A program made the translations under genes and the position numbers. Below the pieces are notes generated by a model. That model had not been told where the DNA came from, made no database searches, and saw nothing but the letters and a program-made list of their open reading frames with translations. From an uncultured Ruminococcus sp. (GTDB taxonomy: Bacteria > Bacillota > Clostridia > Oscillospirales > Ruminococcaceae), in NCBI GenBank assembly GCA_910579835.1, contig CAJTWQ010000019.1, forward strand, positions 1 to 30,412: 30,412 bases of DNA, given 5' to 3'. Every line of letters begins with the position of its first letter. The stretch's first letter is position 1. Of this stretch, positions 1-6,714 are shown piece after piece.

Positions 1-1
1 G

Positions 2-76
2 CCATATTTAAAGCCTGCCGTTATGGATCATAAAGACGAATTAGAAGCGATAGCCGAAAAAATAATGAAGGAGTAA
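2..76 (+). CDS. C-terminal end of a phage HK97-gp10-like protein (cut by window edge)
   Basis: An open frame enters from the left edge and ends at TAA 74-76. Its 24 residues begin PYLKPAV, then DHKDELEAIAEKIM. This resembles the C-terminal signature of HK97 gp10-family phage head-tail proteins, where a 'P-[YF]-L-[KR]-PA' motif followed by an acidic helix closes the protein. Only the tail is visible, so the family call rests on a short motif. The stop overlaps the ribosome binding site (AAGGAG) of the next gene, as in phage structural operons. It suggests that a prophage or prophage remnant lies to the left. Confidence 0.45.
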   Translation, partial: PYLKPAVMDHKDELEAIAEKIMKE

Positions 77-78
77 TT

Positions 79-378
79 ATGAATATAAAAAAAGATGATA
101 AGTTGTATATTATTCCACAAAATACGCCATTAATGGTTGAGTACAAAAAGGAACAAAAAAAAGAATATGGTTACCAAAACGGCACTTTAATGCTATATGA
201 ATATGAAGAATATGAGTATCACATATTTATTATCTCTCTTGAAACAGAAAAGGTGCTAGCAGATTTCATTTTTCAAACTGAAAAAGAGGCGAAAGAATGT
301 CAAGATAACATATTTATTAATATATGTTCAAATCAGGAACTGCCAGTTTGTGTTAAACCAGTTAAAAATACAAGATGA
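79..378 (+). CDS. Hypothetical 99-aa protein, probably truncated at its 3' end
   Basis: ATG at 79 follows AAGGAG with a 5-base gap. The protein is rich in Lys, Glu and Tyr, with runs such as EYEEYEYHIF, and has no membrane segment or motif that I recognise. The last dozen or so codons (after about 340) overlap in another frame with a serine-recombinase C-terminus that starts near 350. The end of this ORF is therefore probably a junction artefact and the original gene was longer. It follows the phage-like gene directly and may be another gene of the same phage or integrative element. Function unknown. Confidence 0.5.
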   Translation: MNIKKDDKLYIIPQNTPLMVEYKKEQKKEYGYQNGTLMLYEYEEYEYHIFIISLETEKVLADFIFQTEKEAKECQDNIFINICSNQELPVCVKPVKNTR

Positions 379-709
379 ACACAATATTGAATTGCAGGCG
401 GAGTTTGAAGAAATCAATAAACAGCTGAAAGAATACATAGAAAGCGGTGGTACGGACTCCAATTACAGCAAACTGAACGCATGTTACGAGGAAATCTCTA
501 CAAAAATTGATGCTGGAGAACAGCTTGTTGCCGAACGCAAAGGCAGAATTGCCAAAATGCAGGAAATCCTGCGTGTGCTGAAAAAGTCCGATACCATTCT
601 TGAAAACTTTGACGAGAATGTCTGGACGGCTCTTGTTGAAACGCTGACCATTTTTCATGACGGCAGTATGGTATTCCTGTTCAAGAACGGAATGGAGATA
701 AAGATATAA
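350..709 (+). pseudogene. C-terminal remnant of a large serine recombinase
   Basis: About 115 residues match the end of resolvase/invertase-type large serine recombinases of Firmicute integrative elements. A coiled-coil stretch (ELQAEFEEINKQLKEYIES) is followed by a second helix pair (KGRIAKMQEIL) and the usual closing block, 'FDENVW..LVETLTIFHDGSMVFLFKNGMEI'. The catalytic N-terminal serine domain and zinc ribbon are absent. The first codon is only a GTG with no ribosome binding site, so this is a broken end and not a gene. It marks one side of an old insertion or deletion that also cut the preceding gene. Confidence 0.75.
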
Positions 710-748
710 TAATTAATTTTGGCAGTGAAGTAATCCGCTACCTATTTT

Positions 749-1519
749 TTATTTCAAGTCATTTATTCTTTCTGTTAACCATTCAATTGACTTAGTAATT
801 GATAGATTGTTAAATGGCTGATGTACAAGATTCTTGATCTTATAATTAAATCGTGCCTGCTTTTCCATTCTTGAAATATTACGCTTGAAATCATTACGAT
901 TTAAAAATATCCAAATAACCCATAGTGTGGACAAAAATGAAGATACTATTATGGGAATGAATTGTACTTCTGGAAGAATATTAGGAAATTGTTTTCCAAT
1001 GATGTCTGTAATCCAAAAACCAACTGTCAAAATAAGAAAGAACATTAGAACTCCCAGAAAGATAAGGACTCCCGTCGCAACAATGTTCGACTGGCTATTT
1101 AGATTATCTGGATTAATTACATAAGCAAGATTTTTCATTTTTTGAACTTTGTCTTTAATTGATTTGTTTTTGAAATTAAAATAAATATCCAATATGCAGG
1201 AGATTTCATTGATTGTTACCAATAAAATTTTCATATTCCCATCATATTCATCAATATTAAAATTACTGTCATTTACACCTCTTATCAGATTATTGCAACA
1301 TTTTTCAAAAGCCAAATTAAGGGTTTCTAATTGTTTGTGCACTGCATCTTTTTCTGATACATTCTGTGAATTCTTCCAATAGTTTAATATTCTTCGAGGG
1401 GAGTTCGATGGAAAAAATGTTCTTTTATAATCGGTAAAAACTTTCAAACATTCATCAATATTTACAATTCTGTAGTATACATAGTATAAATCGTAGTCTC
1501 TTGGCATCCAATCATTCAT
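749..1519 (-). CDS. Hypothetical membrane protein with two C-terminal-half transmembrane helices
   Basis: A 256-residue protein, with ATG at 1519 preceded by AAGGAG nine bases away. Residues 1-145 are soluble and helical. Two hydrophobic helices follow at about 147-170 (VATGVLIFLGVLMFFLILTV) and 187-207 (FIPIIVSSFLSTLWVIWIFL). The C-terminal tail is basic (RNISRMEKQARFNYKIK). I do not recognise the family. It lies about 80 bases downstream of the tRNA-Pro terminator on the same strand, between chromosome and phage-like remnants, and is AT-rich, so it may be an accessory gene that arrived with the element at the left edge. Confidence 0.6.
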   Translation of the reverse strand: MNDWMPRDYDLYYVYYRIVNIDECLKVFTDYKRTFFPSNSPRRILNYWKNSQNVSEKDAVHKQLETLNLAFEKCCNNLIRGVNDSNFNIDEYDGNMKILLVTINEISCILDIYFNFKNKSIKDKVQKMKNLAYVINPDNLNSQSNIVATGVLIFLGVLMFFLILTVGFWITDIIGKQFPNILPEVQFIPIIVSSFLSTLWVIWIFLNRNDFKRNISRMEKQARFNYKIKNLVHQPFNNLSITKSIEWLTERINDLK

Positions 1520-1600
1520 AATTATAATCTCCTTCTATTTTCATACCAAAATCATTTTGAGTGCATTTGACTTTGTAATCGTTTGATTTTGCACCCAAGC

Positions 1601-1634
1601 AAGAAAAAATGCACCCTCTTTCGAGAGTGCATTT
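1601..1634 (-). terminator. Rho-independent terminator of tRNA-Pro
   Basis: On the minus strand a 12-bp stem (1623-1634 with 1607-1618, one G-U pair) closes a GAAA tetraloop and is followed by six T residues. It sits 30 bases after the CCA end of the tRNA gene. Confidence 0.9.
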
Positions 1635-1663
1635 CTTACATTGTATCATTGCAGATACGATTA

Positions 1664-1739
1664 TGGTCTGAGTGACGGGACTTGAACCCACGGCCTCTAC
1701 CACCCCAAGGTAGCGCGCTACCAACTGCGCCACACCCAG
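1664..1739 (-). tRNA. tRNA-Pro (anticodon GGG), CCA encoded
   Basis: The minus strand from 1739 folds as a full cloverleaf. The acceptor stem is CTGGGTG with CACTCAG, the D stem GCGC/GCGC surrounds AGTTGGTA, and the anticodon stem is CTACC/GGTAG. The loop TTGGGGT gives anticodon GGG (codon CCC). The T arm has loop TTCAAGT; its stem has two wobble pairs. The discriminator base is A at 1667 and CCA is encoded at 1666-1664. The 3' end of this tRNA faces the phage-like remnants at the left, a common integration arrangement, but no att repeat is visible. Confidence 0.95.
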
Positions 1740-1770
1740 ATATAATTTAATCATCGCTTTAACAATATTA

Positions 1771-1799
1771 ATTATATCACAATAATTTAGATTTGTCAA
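1771..1799 (-). promoter_or_regulatory. Consensus sigma-A promoter of tRNA-Pro
   Basis: On the minus strand, TTGACA (1799-1794), a 17-base spacer and TATAAT (1776-1771): both hexamers are perfect consensus, as expected for a stable-RNA gene. The tRNA starts 32 bases after the -10 box. Confidence 0.93.
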
Positions 1800-1926
1800 C
1801 CCCTTTTTTAATTTTTATTGCAAAAAGTAAAAAAGATTGAGAGGTAAACGAAAATCTGATAGAATAAAGCCCGTACATCAAATATGGTTTAGAAAAAAGT
1901 CAACTCTTCACGAATTTACAAGACTC

Positions 1927-1962
1927 AGAGCATGTTCACATAATTTTACATGAACACGCTCT
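1927..1962 (-). terminator. Inverted repeat downstream of the GGDEF gene, possible terminator
   Basis: A 12-bp stem (1927-1938 with 1951-1962) closes a 12-base loop. On the minus strand the one imperfect pair is G-U, and on the plus strand it is a mismatch, so the structure fits RNA from the GGDEF gene better. No strong T run follows, so termination is only a possibility. The rest of 1800-2033 shows nothing else that I can identify. Confidence 0.4.
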
Positions 1963-2033
1963 AAACATACTCCATGCGTCCCTTAAATAGAAAATTCCGG
2001 CTGAATATATAAAATCTTTCATTTTGAAGTTTT

Positions 2034-3182
2034 CTAAAATTTGTCACGCATTACCGAACAGCTATTGCTACGATGGTGCTTTTCCTTTTCACAATACATA
2101 TTTTCATCCATTTTCCGGAGAAATTCATCGGTAGAGCCTTTGCCGTCCATCATGCTTACGCCGATAGAGAAAGAAAGTATATACGGTTTTTTGCCCAGTT
2201 CGTTGAATTCTTCTGCGGCAGCTTCAATACATTCCTTTATTCCCTTGATTTCTGATTTTTCCCTTGTCCGCATAATGACAATAAATTCGTCACCTGCAAA
2301 TCTTATAGCAACAGCTTTTGGTGGAATCGCCATTTTTATTATCCTTGCAGCATCTGTAAGAGCGTCGTCTCCCACTGAATGACCAAACTTGTCATTTATC
2401 GACTTGAAATAATCAAGGTCGATCATCAAACCTCCTATAGAAACACTTTTGTGACTGAAGCCGGACATGATGTGGTCAAGATAATTTCTGTTATATAGCT
2501 TTGTAAGAGGGTCTATGTAAGAAAGCTCATTCTGGAGGCTCATATGTATACCCACAAGACCAAGGGCAACGGATGTCCAGGCAAGTGAAACGCCGTAAAC
2601 AATGAACTGAATAAATGTTCCTGCCGCAAAGGGAACAAGAAACATCCAGATAGGGAAAAATGTATTTTTTTCATACTGCCGGACATAACGCCGCTTTAAA
2701 AATACCGTAAATCCCATATAGAAAAGCGTTATGAGATAATAGCAATAGCCTATCGGCTTTCTTGCGTAGACATTGCTGCTGTTAATACTGAAAAGAAACT
2801 GCCATTTTAGATTGGGTATTAGAAGAAGAATGCACAGAAAAGCCGGTATGGCGAGTTTCGAATAATATTTCTTTATACGGCGAGGATTTTTATAAAAGCG
2901 CAGATCGACATATATACACCATGTCAGGCTGAACATCATATTTGCTGCATATAACAGCGAATCACCTGCAAAAGAGATAGATCTTGAACCGGGGAAATTA
3001 CGTCCATCGCATAGAAAGGTAATAGTTTCGTCAATACAGGCAAATCCAGTCAGGATGATCATAAATGTAAAAAGCTTGTCACTGAGGGTACTGCGGCGTC
3101 TGACAAGAGAACTGCTTATAAGAAGTATCAAAAGCACTGTGCATCCTATACAGTTTGTTATGATTATAGATTGTAGATTCAT
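2034..3182 (-). CDS. Membrane-bound diguanylate cyclase (GGDEF domain)
   Basis: A 382-residue protein expected to make cyclic di-GMP from two GTP at the membrane. Residues 1-215 hold about six hydrophobic helices with no recognised ligand fold. The GGDEF domain spans about 217-375. It has the entry motif DPLTKLYNRNY (224-234), the metal-binding D255 in MIDLDYFK, GHSVGDD near 267-273, and the signature AGDEF at 296-300. The first Gly is Ala, a substitution seen in active enzymes; metal and catalytic Asp/Glu are kept. No RxxD inhibitory site lies upstream of the signature, so product inhibition through that site is not expected. The start is supported by GGAGG and a promoter at 3212-3240. It is a single-gene unit. 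Confidence 0.85.
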   Translation of the reverse strand: MNLQSIIITNCIGCTVLLILLISSSLVRRRSTLSDKLFTFMIILTGFACIDETITFLCDGRNFPGSRSISFAGDSLLYAANMMFSLTWCIYVDLRFYKNPRRIKKYYSKLAIPAFLCILLLIPNLKWQFLFSINSSNVYARKPIGYCYYLITLFYMGFTVFLKRRYVRQYEKNTFFPIWMFLVPFAAGTFIQFIVYGVSLAWTSVALGLVGIHMSLQNELSYIDPLTKLYNRNYLDHIMSGFSHKSVSIGGLMIDLDYFKSINDKFGHSVGDDALTDAARIIKMAIPPKAVAIRFAGDEFIVIMRTREKSEIKGIKECIEAAAEEFNELGKKPYILSFSIGVSMMDGKGSTDEFLRKMDENMYCEKEKHHRSNSCSVMRDKF

Positions 3183-3211
3183 CAGGAACCTCCGAAATTT
3201 TATACATATTT

Positions 3212-3240
3212 ATTATAGCATATCCTACAAAAAAATTCAA
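3212..3240 (-). promoter_or_regulatory. Promoter of the GGDEF gene
   Basis: On the minus strand, TTGAAT (3240-3235), a 17-base spacer and TATAAT (3217-3212). The start codon lies 29 bases beyond the -10 box, with GGAGG between. Confidence 0.8.
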
Positions 3241-3292
3241 GAGATTTCAAAAAATCCCATTAAAATTTATTTTAGTAAACGAAGCAATATAC

Positions 3293-3315
3293 AAAAACGG
3301 ACTCCGAAGAGTCCG
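3293..3315 (-). terminator. Terminator of the rhamnogalacturonan lyase gene
   Basis: A 7-bp perfect stem (CGGACTC/GAGTCCG) closes a TTCG tetraloop and is followed by five T residues on the minus strand. It lies 20 bases past the lyase stop codon. Confidence 0.93.
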
Positions 3316-3334
3316 CTTTGAGAGAGGGAGGATA

Positions 3335-6300
3335 TCATGATTTTGTTTCGGGAAGCTCCGGAATAATATTTATCAGGAACTTCTGAATAGAAAGAGCGTC
3401 GGCATTTGTAAGACCATCGCCACGATTTGAAACATCCCCGTTGTCAATACCCCGCGCTGTTATGTGCGTTACATTTGAGCCGTTTATGCCATATACATCG
3501 GGGTTTCCAATAGACTGCATGATTAGTACGGCGTCATTCAGTCTGACTTCTCCGTTGCAGTTTGCATCGCCGTAAACCACTTTCGAAGGCTCACCGCCTG
3601 TTGTCGTAGTGGTTGTTGTAGTCGTGGTAGTTGTCGTTGTGGTGGTAACGACCGGTGCCTTTTCTTTTACCATTACAGTATAGTTAATAACATATCCGGT
3701 CATTCCGTTATTGCCTAAATTAACGGAGTCACCTTTTTTAACATCCTTTGCGTATACATTAAATGTAACGTCGTTGCTGCTCTTGGCAGTCATAGCCGTT
3801 TTTGTCCATCCGTCAAGCCATGAGGGAACTGAGTTGCTTTCCTCAACTCGCGTATCAAGGAGAATGTATACGGTCATGTCCTCAGCTGCATTAAAACTGC
3901 CAAGATCTCCGGAAGCATTTTTGGAATCACAGGCTGTGAGAACAGCCTCTGATCCGATAAGCTCATCCGGAAGGTCGGTATAGATAAAATCACGGTCACC
4001 ATAAATAGCGCTGCCTATATTTATGTTGGGAGCGATCTTCCAGTCGGAACGATTATCGGTGTCCTGAACGATAAGTTCCTTGATAAGCTCGCCGTTTATA
4101 GCGTCAATTTTTATTTCAACGCTCCATTTCTGGTCACCGCTGCCATTGCATTCCCACTGAACTGCGCTTGCACCCTCATCCTCGGAAGCAGAGGTTATGC
4201 CAACACAACTTGTATCTCTTGTTGCTTTTGTACAAATTGTATATGTTTCATCGTCGTTTTTTACAAACTTGAATAACTGAGCATCGCTGTTGGTGTCGGT
4301 ATATATGCCAATATTTGTACCGTTATCTGTTTTTCCATTGTCAAGGTCAAGCATGTATGTCCTGCCGTTGCCAACCTCAGAGTATATCTTGTAGTAGCCG
4401 CCTCCGGCGTCAGCAAGAGTCCAGCTCTGACCGGAATCAGACTGAACAACGTCTGTGCCGACTGCTGCCGCTGCACCTGAAACTTCAAGATACAAACCGC
4501 TGTTTACATTTCTGAAGCGGTATTTTTCAGCTGTGCTGAAAGCTGTTCCTGTTTTGAGAGGAGAAAGAATTCCGGTAGTATTCACAACGCCCTCCGGTCT
4601 TGCAGGAAGATCATAGCCTGTTCCCAGGAAAAAGCTCGCATGGGGAGGCTGATTATAAGCAGTATTCTGTGAAGATACCTGCATACGGTACTGAGCGTCG
4701 TGCATAAGGGTTGTAATTCTGTAGTCTGTATCATAAGGCGTGCAGTAAATTCTTATACCGTCGTTAGTTGATTTTCTTACAATAAGTTCTTCTCGCCAGT
4801 CACCGAAAATATCGGCAGAAAGACAGGGATTAGCCTTTGTGGAGTTATTTGTCACGCAGCCGTCTGTTGTAAGGAGGGTATCAATTTTGCCCTGTGCATT
4901 TATTTTTGTGATTTTAGCGGGAGCATTATCCCCACCGTCAAGAAGTTCACGTTCAAGATCTCCGTCCCAGTATGTAAAGAAGTTCATAGCGGGTACAGAC
5001 ATTCCGCTTATTGTTTCGCCTTTTGTATTAAGTACGACTCCGGCAGGTCTTGCACCCCACATTTCGGCGCCCTTGTTTCCTGCCCATACGTTATCAGCGG
5101 CACATCTTCCCGTATCCTTGTCGCCATTTATATGAAAAAGAATCTTGCCTGTTTTTGCGTCTATATAGCTTACGCCATAGCCTGAACCCGCTTCTTCATG
5201 ACATATAAATAACTCAAGACCGTCCCTGTCCGGATCAAGATCTGCAAGATGCAGAGCATCGCCGTGGCCCTGATTTGTACACCAGAGGATCGTACCATTA
5301 TCATCAATGCAAGTCGGACCATTTATAATTTCCTGCCTGCCGTCTCCGTCAACATCGGCTGGCATACTGTTGTGGTTTCCGTCGCCATAGCCTGTGGCAG
5401 AGGAATTGAAGCCCGTATCATACCCCCACATCTTAACAAGCTTTTTGTTTTCAACTTTGAATGCCGCTGCTGTAAGTCTTGTATAATATCCGCGTCCCGT
5501 TACTACGCACGGATGAACACCGTCAAGGTATGCGACAGTGCCCCAGTATCTTTCACAGCGGTTACCGTAGTTGTCCCCCCATGTTGCTTTAGCTTCGTTT
5601 CCTGTTGCGACGCCTCTTGGATAAGGGTAATCGACTGTATCGAGAGCAGCTCCCGTTGCACCGTCAAACAGAGTATAATACTCAGGACCGTCAAGAATAG
5701 TACCGCTTGAATTTCTGTAGTCAGCGTCCTTATTACCGATCGCTTTTCCGGTTCCGTCTATAGTGCCGTCAGCTGTTTTGCAGGTCATTTCAGCTTTACC
5801 GTCAAGGTCAAAGTCGGAAACGTAGAACTGTGTATAGTGCGCACCTGCACGGATATTTTTACCCAGATCGATCCGCCATACTCTTGTACCGTCAAGTCTT
5901 ATACAATCAATATATACATTACCTGTATATCCTGTTTTTGAGTTATCCTGCGAGTTTGACGGATCCCATTTGAGGAAAAGTTCATACTGACCATCGCCGT
6001 CAATATCGCCTACGGACATATCGTTAGGCGAATATGTAATTCCTGAAGCCGTAGGAGGCTGGAGAGAGATGTCGAAATAACTACTGTCTGAAATAAGCCG
6101 GCAGTCATCGGAAGCCGTTACTTTTCCGCCGACAAGCGTATCGACACGATATAAAGCTTTTCCGCTGCCTTCCTTATCAAGATAACAGGTTGATTTGCCG
6201 CTTTCACTGGTGTAGATAAGCGTATTGTCACGATAAAGCTTAAAAACGGCATTATCGTCATCATTGGCAAGGAAACGCCAGCTGACCAGCATTCCCGAGC

Positions 6301-6466
6301 CGGTGTTTATTGCGGAGATGCCTCTGTCAAGATATTCAAGAACATTGGCCGTCTGTGCGGCTGATACATCGAGAGGCGCTGATCCCTGCGGCGGCAGCGT
6401 AACGGCGGATGCTCCAATAAACAAAGCGGATATAGTTGCCGTTAGTCGTTTTATTTTTCTGCCCAT
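3335..6466 (-). CDS. Secreted rhamnogalacturonan lyase (PL11) with ricin-type lectin domain and dockerin
   Basis: A 1043-residue cellulosomal enzyme that should cleave the rhamnose-galacturonate backbone of pectin by beta-elimination outside the cell. Order: signal peptide (1 to about 37, ending VSAAQ); PL11 beta-propeller (about 42-640) with repeated Ca-binding 'GDIDGDGQ', 'SDFDLDGKAE' and 'ADVDGDGRQE' loops; a ricin-B-like lectin (about 647-790, motifs SGLYLEV and QSWTL); a further beta domain (about 795-935) that I do not assign; a linker of 16 consecutive Thr (938-955) using all four Thr codons; a type I dockerin (about 960-1040) with Ca-loops GDANCNGEVRLNDA and GDVSNRGDGLTNADA. The start is supported by AAGGGGA seven bases upstream. 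It is transcribed divergently from the regulator at 6715. Confidence 0.9.
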   Translation of the reverse strand: MGRKIKRLTATISALFIGASAVTLPPQGSAPLDVSAAQTANVLEYLDRGISAINTGSGMLVSWRFLANDDDNAVFKLYRDNTLIYTSESGKSTCYLDKEGSGKALYRVDTLVGGKVTASDDCRLISDSSYFDISLQPPTASGITYSPNDMSVGDIDGDGQYELFLKWDPSNSQDNSKTGYTGNVYIDCIRLDGTRVWRIDLGKNIRAGAHYTQFYVSDFDLDGKAEMTCKTADGTIDGTGKAIGNKDADYRNSSGTILDGPEYYTLFDGATGAALDTVDYPYPRGVATGNEAKATWGDNYGNRCERYWGTVAYLDGVHPCVVTGRGYYTRLTAAAFKVENKKLVKMWGYDTGFNSSATGYGDGNHNSMPADVDGDGRQEIINGPTCIDDNGTILWCTNQGHGDALHLADLDPDRDGLELFICHEEAGSGYGVSYIDAKTGKILFHINGDKDTGRCAADNVWAGNKGAEMWGARPAGVVLNTKGETISGMSVPAMNFFTYWDGDLERELLDGGDNAPAKITKINAQGKIDTLLTTDGCVTNNSTKANPCLSADIFGDWREELIVRKSTNDGIRIYCTPYDTDYRITTLMHDAQYRMQVSSQNTAYNQPPHASFFLGTGYDLPARPEGVVNTTGILSPLKTGTAFSTAEKYRFRNVNSGLYLEVSGAAAAVGTDVVQSDSGQSWTLADAGGGYYKIYSEVGNGRTYMLDLDNGKTDNGTNIGIYTDTNSDAQLFKFVKNDDETYTICTKATRDTSCVGITSASEDEGASAVQWECNGSGDQKWSVEIKIDAINGELIKELIVQDTDNRSDWKIAPNINIGSAIYGDRDFIYTDLPDELIGSEAVLTACDSKNASGDLGSFNAAEDMTVYILLDTRVEESNSVPSWLDGWTKTAMTAKSSNDVTFNVYAKDVKKGDSVNLGNNGMTGYVINYTVMVKEKAPVVTTTTTTTTTTTTTTTTGGEPSKVVYGDANCNGEVRLNDAVLIMQSIGNPDVYGINGSNVTHITARGIDNGDVSNRGDGLTNADALSIQKFLINIIPELPETKS

Positions 6467-6529
6467 AATAATTTCCCCTTAAAAAACTTAAACAGATTAA
6501 AATTCTTTGTATTTAATGCCTATGTTAAT

Positions 6530-6558
6530 ATTATACACATTTTCTTAAAACTTTACAA
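6530..6558 (-). promoter_or_regulatory. Promoter of the rhamnogalacturonan lyase gene
   Basis: On the minus strand, TTGTAA (6558-6553), a 17-base spacer ending TGTG and TATAAT (6535-6530). About 60 bases of AT-rich leader precede the start codon. The 63 bases between this -35 box and that of the opposing promoter are the likely place for regulator binding. Confidence 0.75.
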
Positions 6559-6621
6559 TATATTATTGTATCTTTTTGAGAAGATTATTTTAAAATTTCC
6601 CAATAAATATGCATAATAGTC

Positions 6622-6650
6622 TTGCATAAAATAAAAAAATATGATATAAT
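6622..6650 (+). promoter_or_regulatory. Promoter of the XylR-like regulator gene
   Basis: TTGCAT (6622-6627), a 17-base spacer and TATAAT (6645-6650). The ribosome binding site AAAGGAGG precedes the ATG at 6715. Confidence 0.82.
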
Positions 6651-6714
6651 AGTATATAGCGATTACTGTGCCTTAATATATGGCAAACGGCAGTACCTTT
6701 GAAAGGAGGATACC

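Noticed and set aside
1512..1799. 95-aa minus-strand open frame over the tRNA-Pro gene
   Set aside because: It reads through the tRNA, its promoter and its terminator; the cloverleaf explains the sequence fully.
5249..5710. 153-aa plus-strand open frame inside the pectin lyase gene
   Set aside because: It is the shadow of a well-supported enzyme on the other strand and shows no ribosome binding site or domain.
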